Position numbers and translations under genes: made by a program. The notes beneath the pieces are model-generated. The model saw nothing but the letters and a program-made list of their open reading frames with translations. It was not told where the DNA came from and searched no databases. From Mantis religiosa (Eukaryota > Arthropoda > Insecta > Mantodea > Mantidae): a stretch of DNA of 64,000 nucleotides. The stretch spans positions 63,466,934 through 63,530,933 of the forward strand of contig CM060947.1 in the NCBI GenBank assembly GCA_030765055.1, read 5' to 3'. Positions 36,100 through 45,481 of the stretch are shown piece by piece (position 1 is the first letter of the stretch; each line of letters opens with the position of its first letter).

Positions 36100-36438
36100 A
36101 GGATAGAAGTGTCAGCGGGAGTTTCGGCGCTGCGTGGCAGGATGATATTGCTCTTGGCAAAACTTCCTCCACCGGTAGGACGGTCTCCGAACCCGCACTG
36201 GGGAAGCCGTTACCGGAGCACAATATAAATGGGATGCCAATTGTACTGGCCCGCCGGGGAGTTTCCATCTAGTTAATTGTAGGGATTGTGGCCTCTGCAC
36301 TGTCGTGTCTCCTAGGGACGGCAGCCCTCTGTTTGCTCTCACCTCGTTCTTCCTCTCGGGGGTGCCTCACTTGGAACATAGGTAGAATAGAATAAGTTTG
36401 AACCTCCGTGCCAAATTCCATATGTGGCGTGGTCCAAT
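36100..36438 (+). mobile_element. SINE-D copy 3, inverted
   Basis: Plus-strand counterpart of copy 2: AGAAGTGTCAGCGGGAGTTT, GGTAGGACGGTCTCCGAAC, GGCCCGCCGGGGAGTTTCC, CCTCTGCACTGTCGTG, then CTCGGGGGTGCCTCACTTGG and GCACGGAGG on the complement. It lacks the retroelement insertion present in copy 2. Confidence 0.65.
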
Positions 36439-36454
36439 CTGGTCCAGTCCTTTT

Positions 36455-36594
36455 TTTTAAATTACATCCTCCACAACATGGCGCTGGTTTCCTCCGGGTC
36501 CTCCGGTTTTCCTCACCACAATTTTACCAATGCTCCATCATTCATTCATCCCAGACGTTGGGCCGAGCCCCCAACCCTGACCTTATCCACTAAT
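36455..36594 (+). mobile_element. SINE-G fragment
   Basis: Shares AACATGGCGCTGG, TCCTCCGGGTCCTCCGGTTT and CATCATTCATTCAT with the complement of 40.26-40.36 kb. No tRNA-like head here. Confidence 0.55.
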
Positions 36595-36900
36595 TGCCCA
36601 AGACAAGAAGACAAGCTGAAGGAATGTGCAACGTAATCATTTTTGCTGCCTTCTGGGGCTGTATGCTCGCCTTCCGAGTATGACAAGGATAGAAGATTCG
36701 TTTAAAATACAACATAACTCACCTATACATAATACCTATCTCTGCAACGAACAGTAGATCTGGCAGCATGGGTGACTCATATGCACTCTCATTCACTCAT
36801 TTCCTAGTAAACAGATCCGTTACTGGAGCAAATCAACAGTTCAAGCCCCTCCGCCCTTCATACCGCTCTAGCCTTCCTGTCGTGGGCATACAGTATTAGG
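36595..36900 (+). repeat. Dispersed repeat F, copy 2
   Basis: Collinear with 23331-23712 and without the TC array. Confidence 0.75.
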
Positions 36901-36909
36901 TCAATATGC

Positions 36910-37185
36910 TTCGACTCCCTCGTCTGAGGGAACCCAAGAGACTCCTAACACCAGCAATGATGAGAAAGAGACATAAAAATGTTACATTATTCAATGTTAA
37001 GTCATATCGGACGACGAATGAAACGGGTGAAGTGATGCTGTACTGAGCCCAGGGTCCATGGAGATTAGAGTTTGCAGATGTCCATATTTCAAGGATAAGG
37101 GAAAACCCTGGGAAAACCTTCTCCAGACCGAGAGTCCAACTAGGGACTTCTTGAACCTGAAGCAGACACGCTACCATCTACGATA
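36910..37185 (-). mobile_element. SINE-B, inverted copy
   Basis: Minus strand: A-box part TAGATGGTAGCGTGTCTGCT, a degraded B box, GAAGGTTTTCCCAGGGTTTT, CCATGGACCCTGGGCTCA, CATTCGTCGTCCGATATG. Matches the copy at 47288. Confidence 0.72.
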
Positions 37186-37189
37186 TTGA

Positions 37190-38870
37190 GATGGGCAAAA
37201 TATGCCTTGAATATGTAGTTCTTTTATCAAAATATCAGAGCCATTTTCGAAAAATGAATAGTCTGGCGTGGAATAATTTTCTTGGAAATGTTCGTGTCAC
37301 ATTTTTTTTAATTTTAAAAAGAGAGTATTTTTTAATTTGGCTTTAATTTACCATCTTGATAGATGGTAAAATCAAATAGCAATTTTGGTATTGAAGCGAG
37401 TTTTCGATTTTCAAACATAGATACACATATGCAACACAAAATGACTTTTTGTTTGCTTTTTTTTTAATTCGGGGAGCTGAAAAGTACATTTTCACCGAAA
37501 TATCAGAAATGAATGTTTTGATGGAATGCAATATCTACCTACTATATCAGTATTTAAAATATTCCATGTATTTAGAACTGTTTCCTATAGGGTCACAACT
37601 TCACAGCTACGTTCTTAGGAATGGTTTGTTTCTGTGAAAAGGCGCTTTGTAGAATGCATTATTTGACATATCTGATGTATTTTTATTTAGTTGTAGCAGA
37701 AAATATTTAGGATGTTCGAATCGCATGTATATACTTTACACATGTACAGTAGTATCAATTATTGATTAAAAATGTTAAAATATAACAATATTTTGATTAT
37801 TTTTTCTGGTATCTATTTTAATGAGGAGTTTATTTACACAAAACAGTTGTTATTATGTCTTGTTATTATGGTTAATGTTTACTCCTTAATTTTGTTGCAT
37901 ATAAAGCAGTTAGGACTGTCACTGTAGGACGTGTAGGCTTCTAGAAACGCTTTTCGACTTTTTCTCCTTTATTAATCTGATGACAACTTCAACATATATT
38001 AGAGCGTCACTTACCCTGGCTGCCAGAGGTGGTAGAAACAGAAGTAATACATTTTAGCAGAGTTGCACATCACTCAGACTTTTATAGTGCGTGATAAAAA
38101 CAGCGAGTTTCACTCTCTCTGATGTTGCCAGTCTCTCTATAAGCAATTAGACGGAAGCAATATGTTCCCCTCTTCTGCCGACCATTATTATCTCTGACTC
38201 TTAAGTGCTTGCTGAAACTGCTTCAGGGGAAAATACCAAATGACGCCATGTCCAAGTCCACTTCGGCTGCTGCATGTTATTGCGAACCTTGGCTCAATGT
38301 ACCTACCCTCAGGGAATGAAAATGGAGCGGCTATGCCCTATCATTACAAATGTATCAACCATTTAACCAAGTCTGGATATTACAGTTACAGGCAACGTTT
38401 GTCTCTGTCTGTTCGGTTTAATACCATGCGAAAGCAGATGGACCTAACTAGAATATTTGAAGTATATCACAGAAGTATATGGACAGTTTTGGTTAGGCTT
38501 AGTGTTTTTATCGATGTAGTGCTTTAATGTTACTCATCCGCAACAATTTAATAATGACAACTAATCCATCGTCTTATTCTCATGATATTGCTATACATTC
38601 TTTCTTTCTTAATCATTTCCCTAGTTGTACCACTATCGTAGTGTTAGGGTATTCTTGTTCCTTTATCGCTGTACGGCAAGCTTGAAGAATCGAAGCTTTG
38701 GATCCATTAGAGAACCAGCAAAGGGGATCAGCCTTATGTCTGGTGTGAAAGTGAAGGAAGTGGATGATAAACTTAGTTCATTCAATAATTAGTGGCAACA
38801 TTTTAATTAACAAAAAAAAAAAATATTTTTAGAGAAGTCACATTATCGTTGTGCTTAGGAGCGATCAGGG
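37190..38870. other. 1.7-kb spacer
   Basis: AT-rich. A 95-codon plus-strand frame (38240-38527) has balanced composition but no recognised domain. Nothing else. Confidence 0.4.
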
Positions 38871-38875
38871 AGTCG

Positions 38876-38981
38876 ATTGGAAATCGACGCTTCGGGAGTG
38901 TGCATCTCTCCCACCCTCAGGATATTTATTAAATGTTATAACCACAAATGAAACACTGGATATAACACCAATATAAACAAA
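38876..38981 (-). repeat. PLE-c left inverted arm
   Basis: On the minus strand it carries CTGAGGG, T, GGGAG, nine-base loop, CTCCC, GAAGCGTC (38923 down to 38884). Stem II is perfect; the core has lost canonical bases (GAAA is GAAG). Bases before and after (ATC and GAT) can pair as stem I. Confidence 0.8.
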
Positions 38982-39044
38982 CCTACTAAATATATAAGCC
39001 TAAATATTTAAGCCTACTGCTACAGTCTATACCCCGTTTACCGG

Positions 39045-39467
39045 CTATCTATCCGCCAGAATCAGCAGAATTCTCGCCAAATACAACATCAGGACCATCC
39101 ACAAGCCACCTCCGAAGATTGAACAGCTGTTGAGACCGGTGAAAGACAAACTGGACTTCCAAGTTCCGTGAGTGTGCCGCATTCTCTGTGAATGTGGGAC
39201 ACTAGAATAAACGAACATGAACTAAGCATTCGTTTAATGCAACATGAGAAGCCTGGGCTGGCAGAGCATTGTTTTGATAACGACCATAGAGCTAATTTTC
39301 GGGAGAAGATCATCTTGGCAAACTGCAACAGTTACTGGGAGTGGAGAATTAAGGAGGCTTTAGCCATTTCCTCCGAAAGGAGTAAGCTTAATCGTGATGC
39401 TGGATTTCAGTTCAGCTCCTCTTGCAAACCGGCCTTAAAAGTGGAAATCCGTCGAATTAAGAAGTAA
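39045..39467 (+). pseudogene. Penelope-like GIY-YIG endonuclease remnant
   Basis: Reads KYNIRTIHKPPPKIEQLLRP, then VKDKLDFQVP, a stop, CECGT, and after a gap RINEHELSIRLMQHEKPGLA, EHCFDNDHRANF, NSYWEWRIKEALAI and NRDAGFQFSSS. This is the usual order for the RT-endonuclease linker and the GIY-YIG domain. The segment that should hold the YIGQT core between CECGT and the Arg of RINEH is deleted, and a frameshift lies there. The Arg, His and Glu region downstream is kept. The last stop is at 39465-39467. Confidence 0.82.
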
Positions 39468-39614
39468 AGATTAATACAGCTTGATAATCAAGTTAGGTAG
39501 TTACGTTTCTTTGACCCAATTAATTTTCTATACTCACGCCATCTCCTGACCTGGCATTTAATTTACTGAAAACAGTCTTTTGTTCAATAATGCGAATTTT
39601 GATGGTGTTTTGTC

Positions 39615-39720
39615 TTTGTTTATATTTGTGCTATATCCAGTGTTTCATTTGTGGTTATAATATTTAATAAATATACTGATGGTGGGAGAGATGCACACTC
39701 CAGAAACGTCGATTTCTAAT
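39615..39720 (+). repeat. PLE-c right inverted arm
   Basis: Plus strand: CTGATGG at 39676-39682, stem TGGGAG with CTCCA around loop AGATGCACA, then GAAACGTC at 39703-39710. GAAACGTC followed by GATTTC is the hammerhead GAAA plus a GTC cleavage triplet with no loop between, as would fit a dimer with an ACGT stem III. Confidence 0.8.
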
Positions 39721-39724
39721 AGTC

Positions 39725-40255
39725 TTTTCACGTGGCTTGCTGTCCGAGAAAGAATTGAGCATGCTATAAATGGTAATTTAATTTTCGCAAAGGGGTTGAA
39801 ATCACATGGGCTCTGCCCAACAACGATGTTCTTCCTTCAGTGCTCTAACAGCATTCACATGCATATCATCACTTGCTGGTTGCGGTCTACCAGCCTCACG
39901 TTTCTAATGAACGTCTTCCCTTCATCTACCAAACGCGTTCGCCCATCTAGCCAGGGCACGATGGGTAAAGCACGGCTACCACAAGCTTCCAATAATTCTG
40001 TATGGCGTTGTCGAGCATTGATACCTCTTGTAACCTGAAATTTAATGTTCGTATCTACGAAACATATTTAGAGCACTGAAGATAACAAACAGCCTACAAT
40101 TAAAGTTACTAAAATGTCTTATTAAATAAAGTTATTGTCTTCAAACTCACAGCTAACAAACATTAGATACTCTTATTTTTTATTGTTATCAGCTTACATG
40201 ATTTACCGCTGATAGCACCAAATTCAGGTAGTGTTGCTACTAACGTTTGAAGGAC
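39725..40255. other. Spacer with unrecognised 119-codon frame
   Basis: A plus-strand ORF starts inside the PLE-c arm (39679) and runs to 40038. Its central part (about 39725-40038) has ordinary amino-acid composition but no motif I know. Weak candidate for host or transposon pseudogene. Confidence 0.2.
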
Positions 40256-40480
40256 GCATGTATATGAGGGCGAGATGAATGATATGAAAGATGATAAAGC
40301 AATTTGTGGACTGTTGACGGGGAAACCGGAAGACCCGAAGAAAACCTGCCCCAGCGCCATGTTATCCACCACAAAACTTACTTTGCTGTTGCCTGGGATG
40401 GAAACCGGGCCGCCATGGTGAGAGCCAAGCGTCTAGCCACCCAGTCATGGCGCGGCCCGAAATTACCTAATTGGGGGAAA
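40256..40480 (-). mobile_element. SINE-G with degraded tRNA-like head
   Basis: Minus strand: GACTGGGTGGCTAGACGCTT (A-box-like) and CGGTTTCCATCCCAGG (degraded B box), then AACATGGCGCTGGGGCAGGT and TTCGGGTCTTCCGGTTT shared with 36.46-36.54 kb. Confidence 0.55.
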
Positions 40481-41460
40481 GTCTCCCAGTATCGGACGGA
40501 ACTCTATATAGGACAATATTAATTTCAGGTTTTCGGTACAATGTGTCAGCAAATTTAGCTCAGGTAGTGCTATACCCTCTAAAGCCAAGCCGGAGAGGGA
40601 GCTGTGTATAACTGTGAACAAATAATTATCACTTAAAAGAGAGGGTTTTCATTTCTGACCTACTTCCAGCTTTTGTGAACCTGATACTACAATAATGCTG
40701 ATTCAAATATAGTTTTAAACGTTGCAAATTAACGTATGTTAATCAAAAAAATATGGATGAAGGCATTGCTTTGGTTTAAATGTGTTAGGTGTAGTCATTC
40801 GTTCATATTTTATACGTAACTCACCCAATATTGGAACAGAATTCGGAACAGGGTACCGGAAAAAGGTATACTTCTCCACAGGACAGAAAGTCTCCGAGGG
40901 ATGAGACGCAGGGGGGTAGGCGAAGGTTCCCACACCCTCCCTGGACAGGTTTATGACACCCCATATCAGTACAGTTACAGACCATTCAAAAAATTCTGAC
41001 GGCTTCTACTTTTGTGAATGAATCTTCTCGGTTTTAGTGTACAGAGTATATATGGTGCATGTTTTTTTAACGGTTCTGCTCCTTCTGTAGCAGGTGTTCT
41101 CCGCCACACACATTCGCTGTCCTTGTCCCACTGTGTAACACAGCACATTTCTTACAGAGACCTTCTTTGCGTCGCTGGACTATACTTATAGCTTTCTTAT
41201 AAATTCTTTTATTTAGTTTGTTTCAGACAAATATATGGAGGAATAGACGGTACTGGACTGGGAAAACACGAGGTTGGTGTTTGATGAAGTAATATGGGGA
41301 AACTGAGCATTAACTAAAATTATTTTCTTAGACCAATTAATTTAAAATTATATTATTAAGGTTATTTTTCATCTCAATTAGAAGGCACTTAATTTCCCAT
41401 TTACCCTGCAGTTTACTCTTCAGATTTCGTCCAGGTTTCGTGGGGTATAGCGGTGCCTGA
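40481..41460. other. Spacer
   Basis: Nothing recognised. Confidence 0.45.
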
Positions 41461-41465
41461 TATGT

Positions 41466-41665
41466 GTAGTCCTCATGGTCTAGCATCTAGTTCCCGAGGT
41501 TTCGGGTTCAAAGCCAGAGAGGGCAATGGATTTTTCCGGCCGTTAACATCCCTATTACGGCTTCCTTCACAAGGGAAGTAAGGCTGGTGGTCCCATGTTT
41601 AGATTTACGGTACAAAAATAACCACAAGCCTGATAGAGGCATTTGAACAAAATCATAGGACTCTC
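41466..41665 (+). mobile_element. SINE-C copy
   Basis: Head TCCTCATGGTCTAGCATCT, B-box-like TTTCGGGTTCAAAGCC, then GGAAGTAAGGCTGGTGGTCC and TAGATTTACGG shared with 8139-8301. Confidence 0.6.
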
Positions 41666-42435
41666 AAGAAATTTCATAATATTTCTGAAAGATGTTAAGG
41701 ATGAACGTTCAGAAGAAAGAGACCAGTGGCTTTCCTAGTCGATGGTTGTTTGCCGACTTCTCTAAGCGGCTCCAGAAGTGGAATGTGTCTCCGATCTTAG
41801 AGTTGTTAGATGATTTCCATGCGTCTATATAGACTGTAGTCGTCTGTAGTTCTATAAACCCTTGCCTTCCTACTCGGGTGATGCTAGTCACAGTAGACCT
41901 AGTAGATTGCACTGAGCTAGGTGTATAGCCTATACCTAGTTCTGTAATAATTATGTGGGATTACCTAACTAAAGAAATGAAAAGTAAGGAGAACATGAAT
42001 AAATTAATTGGAAAACATTGTATGAATTATAAACTGTGACATGATAACCAACAGAAAGCTACTTCATATAAAATACTTTATTTGTTTTATGGGACTGTTT
42101 AGGAAAATCCTTCTCAGGCACAGTGCAAAAGGGAAATAAAAATACCTGAGGTAAATCAAATGCAGATAAGGGAGAAAACGCCAAGACAAAAGTATGAAAT
42201 GGCCAAATGAGAATCGAAGTATGTAACTCAATTCAAAAGAGAGGAAACTCTGACATAACTGGTAATGGAGTTATGTGGAAGACTGGTAACACTCGCGTAA
42301 AAGCATTTAATACTCATTATCCTCAAAGGAGTAACAGCTGTGTAGATTCATCAGTGAAGATCAATAGCGAACATCAAGGAGACCGGCAATTTGGAACGTA
42401 GAATATTAGGAATCAATAATATGGAAAAGGAGTAG
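41666..42435. other. Spacer
   Basis: Nothing recognised; ends at the 4-bp target site of the LTR element. Confidence 0.45.
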
Positions 42436-42439
42436 ATAT

Positions 42440-42932
42440 TGTGACTTTGTGGGTTCGTGAAATGAAAAGTCCAATTACACAAACTCAACAATGTTCTTTA
42501 TTTCTACCGACTTACAGTTTAACACTTGCCAATTACACAGAATTACGTGCTGCACACAATTACAATTCACCAGTTCGTCCTTTACAATTTCACTTGCACT
42601 AGTAATTACGGACAATACTCCGATGCACGTACACAGTCTTCTCGTTCCTTAACACGGCGCTCGTTCGCTAGCACGTCAAACACTGACTGACTGCCCCTGG
42701 CACGACGTGTTGCTTATATAGGGTCTGCTTGCCGATCTAGAAGGTTCTCGATTAGATTGAATGTCCCGAGCTTCCAGAACCTAGGAGAAGGGTAAAGAGA
42801 CGGCTCAGGGGCCCGACATCCCTCTCCTAACCATCCCTTCAGTTAGTGACAGGAGACAAATGAGTGGGCGTGGCGTGGCCTCCGGTCCCTTCTCAGCTGT
42901 TGTTTGTGGTGCTTCCCGATAATTGGGTGACA
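42440..42932 (-). repeat. 3' LTR of the Gypsy element
   Basis: On the minus strand begins TGTCACCCAATTATCGGGAA and ends CCCACAAAGTCACA. A TATA box (TATATAA, complement of 42714-42720) and an AATAAA signal (complement of 42497-42502) mark the promoter and 3' end. Confidence 0.95.
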
Positions 42933-42947
42933 CTGCTCCCTCCTCAA
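42933..42947 (-). other. Polypurine tract
   Basis: Minus-strand TTGAGGAGGGAGCAG directly upstream of the 3' LTR, the expected plus-strand DNA primer. It overlaps the TGA stop of the ORF. Confidence 0.85.
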
Positions 42948-45019
42948 AGCTGGTCGTCCCGAACAGCACCATCGTAGCGGGCTAGACGATCCAGGTGTAC
43001 CACCAACATCTTCCCTCGGGGAACCTTCTGGATGCGGTAGACCACGTCGTTAATCCTCTTCACCACCCGGTACGGTCCTTGCCATGGCTGCTGGAGCTTC
43101 GGGCAGCGTCCCTTGGTCCGGGTAGGACGGTACAACCAGACTAGGTCACCTTGCTGGAACCCTTGGCTGTTGGCTTGCCTGTCATACCTGGTCTTCATGC
43201 GGTCGCTCGCCTTCTGGATGTTCTGGCGAGCCATCTCGTGCATGTCGTGGAGATGGTCCACCAAGTTCTCCACATACTCGGTCGCTGGCTGTTTCGCTTC
43301 CGGAGGGCTTCCAAAAGCCAGGTCACAAGGGAGGCGTAACTCTCGGCCGAACATTAAGCTGGCTGGCGTCATCCCAGTTGTGTCGTGTGTAGACGAGCGA
43401 TAGGCCAGCAAGAACAGTGGCACCTTGACGTCCCAGTCTCGCTGATGGCTGGCCACGACCTTCCTCAGGTGTTCCTCTAAGGTCTTGATGTACCTTTCGA
43501 CCATGCCATCCGATTGGGGATGTAGAGGCGTAGTGCGAGTCTTGTTCACCCCAAGCCTTTGTAGTGCCTCCTTCATTAGGTTGGACTCAAAGTTGGTACC
43601 CTGGTCACTGTGTAGCTCTAACGGCACCCCAAATCGACAGAACACTTGCTCCACGAGGCAGTCTGTGATTGTCTTTGCCTCTTGGTTTGGGATGGCATAC
43701 ACCTCCGGCCACTTGGTGAAGTAGTCCACGACCACCATCAGGTACTTGTTACCTCGGTCGGAAACTGGGAACGGTCCAGCAATGTCAACGGCGATCTGTT
43801 CGAATGGCGCTCCGACGTTGTACTGCTGCATGCGACCCCGGCTCCTAGTCTGGGGGCCACGACTCGCCGCGCACACGTGACACTGACGGCACCATTTCTC
43901 AGCATCTGCTCGGAGTCTCAGCCAGTAGTAGCGCTGCCGTAGTTTGTCAATCGTTCGGTTCGCTCCAAGGTGCCCTCCCGAAGTACCGGCGTGCACTTCC
44001 TCCAGGACTTCCGGGACCTTACTCCGGGGAAGTACCAACTGCTCTCTCTGCGTCTTCCCATCGGGTGATTCCCATACCCGGAACAGCACGCCCTCTCTGG
44101 CCTTCAACGAGTCCCATTGGGCCCAGTACGACTTGTAGGTGGCGCTCCTCGGTGCGATGTCCTCCCAGGTTGGTCTCATCCCTGCCTCCACTTCCCTCAA
44201 GAGTGGCCCCAAGTCTGCGTCCGCCAGCTGCTCCCTCCTCAGGCCTGCGCTATCCCAGCCTTCAGCAGGCACTGCCACAACTACTCGGACTGCTGCGGCA
44301 CGCTCCTTCTCTTCCACTCTTGTGCGCTCATGGCCGTCCTGGATCTGCGGTAGGACACCTCCAATGTAATGGTCGCTAGCGTCGGTGTCCACAATGAAGG
44401 CGCCACCCGGTTGTGGGAAACCCAAAATTGGAGCACTGCACAGGGTCCCCTTCGGGTGCTGGAAAGCGTCTTCGGCGTCCTCCGTCCACACATAAGGCCG
44501 GTTTTCCTCCGTCAGGCGGGTGAGGGGTTTTGCGATGTTGTCGGCCTTTTCCTCTAAATCATTAAGGCGGTCGTCTACTTGACCCTTCCGCTTGCCCAGG
44601 TTCGTGACGTCATCCCTCACGCCGGCCAACCGTTCCTCAAACTTTGCGGCGAGAGCCTCGTTCGCCACCTTCATTTCCGTGGCCAGACTGCCGTTCGCTG
44701 CTCTCATTTCTGTGGTTAACTCGGCCTTCATTTCTTCCATCTCCGCGGTGATGTTGTCGTTGGCCGTCTTCATTTGTTTCAACCTGGCGATGAGGTTGTT
44801 GTTTGCCGCTTCTATTTCTTCAACGAGGTTTTCATTTGCCGTCTTCATTTCCGAGATTAGTTCGGCCTTCATTTCTTCCATCTTCCCGGTGATGTTGTCG
44901 TTGGCCGTCTTCATTTCTTTCAGTTCCGCTAAAATCTTTTCTAATGCTGCCTCCATTGTGTTATATCGCACTCCTGACACCAATTGTGACTTTGTGGGTT
45001 CGTGAAATGAAAAGTCCAA
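42944..45019 (-). CDS. Gag-like coiled coil / RNase H stub / integrase fusion ORF
   Basis: 691-codon frame; the likely start is Met22 (44956, MEAALEKILAEL), because residues 1-21 are read from the LTR and primer site. Residues 22-160 form a charged coiled coil with an internal duplication (MKTANDNIT..EMEEMKAEL at about 36-54 and 83-101), gag-like. Near residue 162 it joins IAKPLTRLTEENRPYVWTED, the RT connection, then FIVDTDASDHYIGG (RNase H Asp211, Asp213). Near 231 a second junction skips the rest of RNase H. Integrase follows: zinc finger H343/H350/C380/C383, catalytic Asp412, Asp472 and Glu508 (DD35E), and a C-terminal GPY/F-type region (GPYRVVKRI) ending VVHLDRLARY. Known role of integrase: insertion of the element cDNA. 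Whether this fusion is expressed or active is unknown. Confidence 0.9.
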   Translation of the reverse strand: MDFSFHEPTKSQLVSGVRYNTMEAALEKILAELKEMKTANDNITGKMEEMKAELISEMKTANENLVEEIEAANNNLIARLKQMKTANDNITAEMEEMKAELTTEMRAANGSLATEMKVANEALAAKFEERLAGVRDDVTNLGKRKGQVDDRLNDLEEKADNIAKPLTRLTEENRPYVWTEDAEDAFQHPKGTLCSAPILGFPQPGGAFIVDTDASDHYIGGVLPQIQDGHERTRVEEKERAAAVRVVVAVPAEGWDSAGLRREQLADADLGPLLREVEAGMRPTWEDIAPRSATYKSYWAQWDSLKAREGVLFRVWESPDGKTQREQLVLPRSKVPEVLEEVHAGTSGGHLGANRTIDKLRQRYYWLRLRADAEKWCRQCHVCAASRGPQTRSRGRMQQYNVGAPFEQIAVDIAGPFPVSDRGNKYLMVVVDYFTKWPEVYAIPNQEAKTITDCLVEQVFCRFGVPLELHSDQGTNFESNLMKEALQRLGVNKTRTTPLHPQSDGMVERYIKTLEEHLRKVVASHQRDWDVKVPLFLLAYRSSTHDTTGMTPASLMFGRELRLPCDLAFGSPPEAKQPATEYVENLVDHLHDMHEMARQNIQKASDRMKTRYDRQANSQGFQQGDLVWLYRPTRTKGRCPKLQQPWQGPYRVVKRINDVVYRIQKVPRGKMLVVHLDRLARYDGAVRDDQL
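44967..44982 (-). other. Primer-binding site
   Basis: Minus-strand TGGTGTCAGGAGTGCG, two bases inside the 5' LTR end. It starts TGG as expected for a CCA tRNA tail and resembles the complement of a tRNA-Leu 3' end (from memory). Confidence 0.8.
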
Positions 45020-45477
45020 TTACACAAACTCAACAATGTTCTTTATTTCTACCGACTTACAGTTTAACACTTGCCAATTACACAGAATTACGTGCTGCAC
45101 ACAATTACAATTCACCAGTTCGTCCTTTACAATTTCACTTGCACTAGTAATTACGGACAATACTCCGATGCACGTACACAGTCTTCTCGTTCCTTAACAC
45201 GGCGCTCGTTCGCTAGCACGTCAAACACTGACTGACTACCCCTGGCACGACGTGTTGCTTATATAGGTTCCGCTTGCCGATCTAGAAGGTTCTCGATTAG
45301 ATTGAATGTCCCGAGCTTCCAGAACCTAGGAGAAGGGTAAAGAGACGGCTCAGGGGCCCGACATCCCTCTCCTAACCATCCCTTCAGTTAGTGACAGGAG
45401 ACAAATGAGTGGGCGTGGCGTGGCCTCCGGTCCCTTCTCAGCTGTTTTTTGTGGTGCTTCCCGATAATTGGGTGACA
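44985..45477 (-). repeat. 5' LTR of the Gypsy element
   Basis: Same length as the 3' LTR. Differences: one in the ACTGACTGAC(T)ACCCC region, two next to the TATA box (AGGTTCCGC versus AGGGTCTGC on the plus strand), one in GCTGTTTTTTG. Confidence 0.95.
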
Positions 45478-45481
45478 ATAT

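Larger units (their letters stand above)
38876..39720 (+). mobile_element. Penelope-like element remnant with inverted terminal repeats (PLE-c)
   Basis: Two 106-bp arms, 38876-38981 and 39615-39720, are reverse complements with eight differences by eye. They enclose a GIY-YIG remnant. Penelope elements are known for long terminal repeats that may be direct or inverted. Each arm carries a hammerhead-like motif. Total 845 bp, so the reverse transcriptase is lost. Confidence 0.78.
42436..45481 (-). mobile_element. Ty3/Gypsy LTR retrotransposon, internally deleted
   Basis: Complete outline on the minus strand: 5' LTR 44985-45477, primer-binding site, one ORF, polypurine tract, 3' LTR 42440-42932. 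The 4-bp sequence ATAT flanks both ends (42436-42439 and 45478-45481), the target duplication. The two LTRs are both 493 bp and differ at four positions by eye, so insertion was recent. The interior is only about 2.05 kb against several kb in intact Gypsy elements; protease, nearly all reverse transcriptase and most RNase H are missing. The interior is notably GC-richer than its surroundings. Confidence 0.95.

Noticed and set aside
43113..45005. Several plus-strand frames of 60-137 codons in the Gypsy element
   Set aside because: They are antisense to the GC-rich gag/integrase ORF, which has clear domain motifs on the minus strand.
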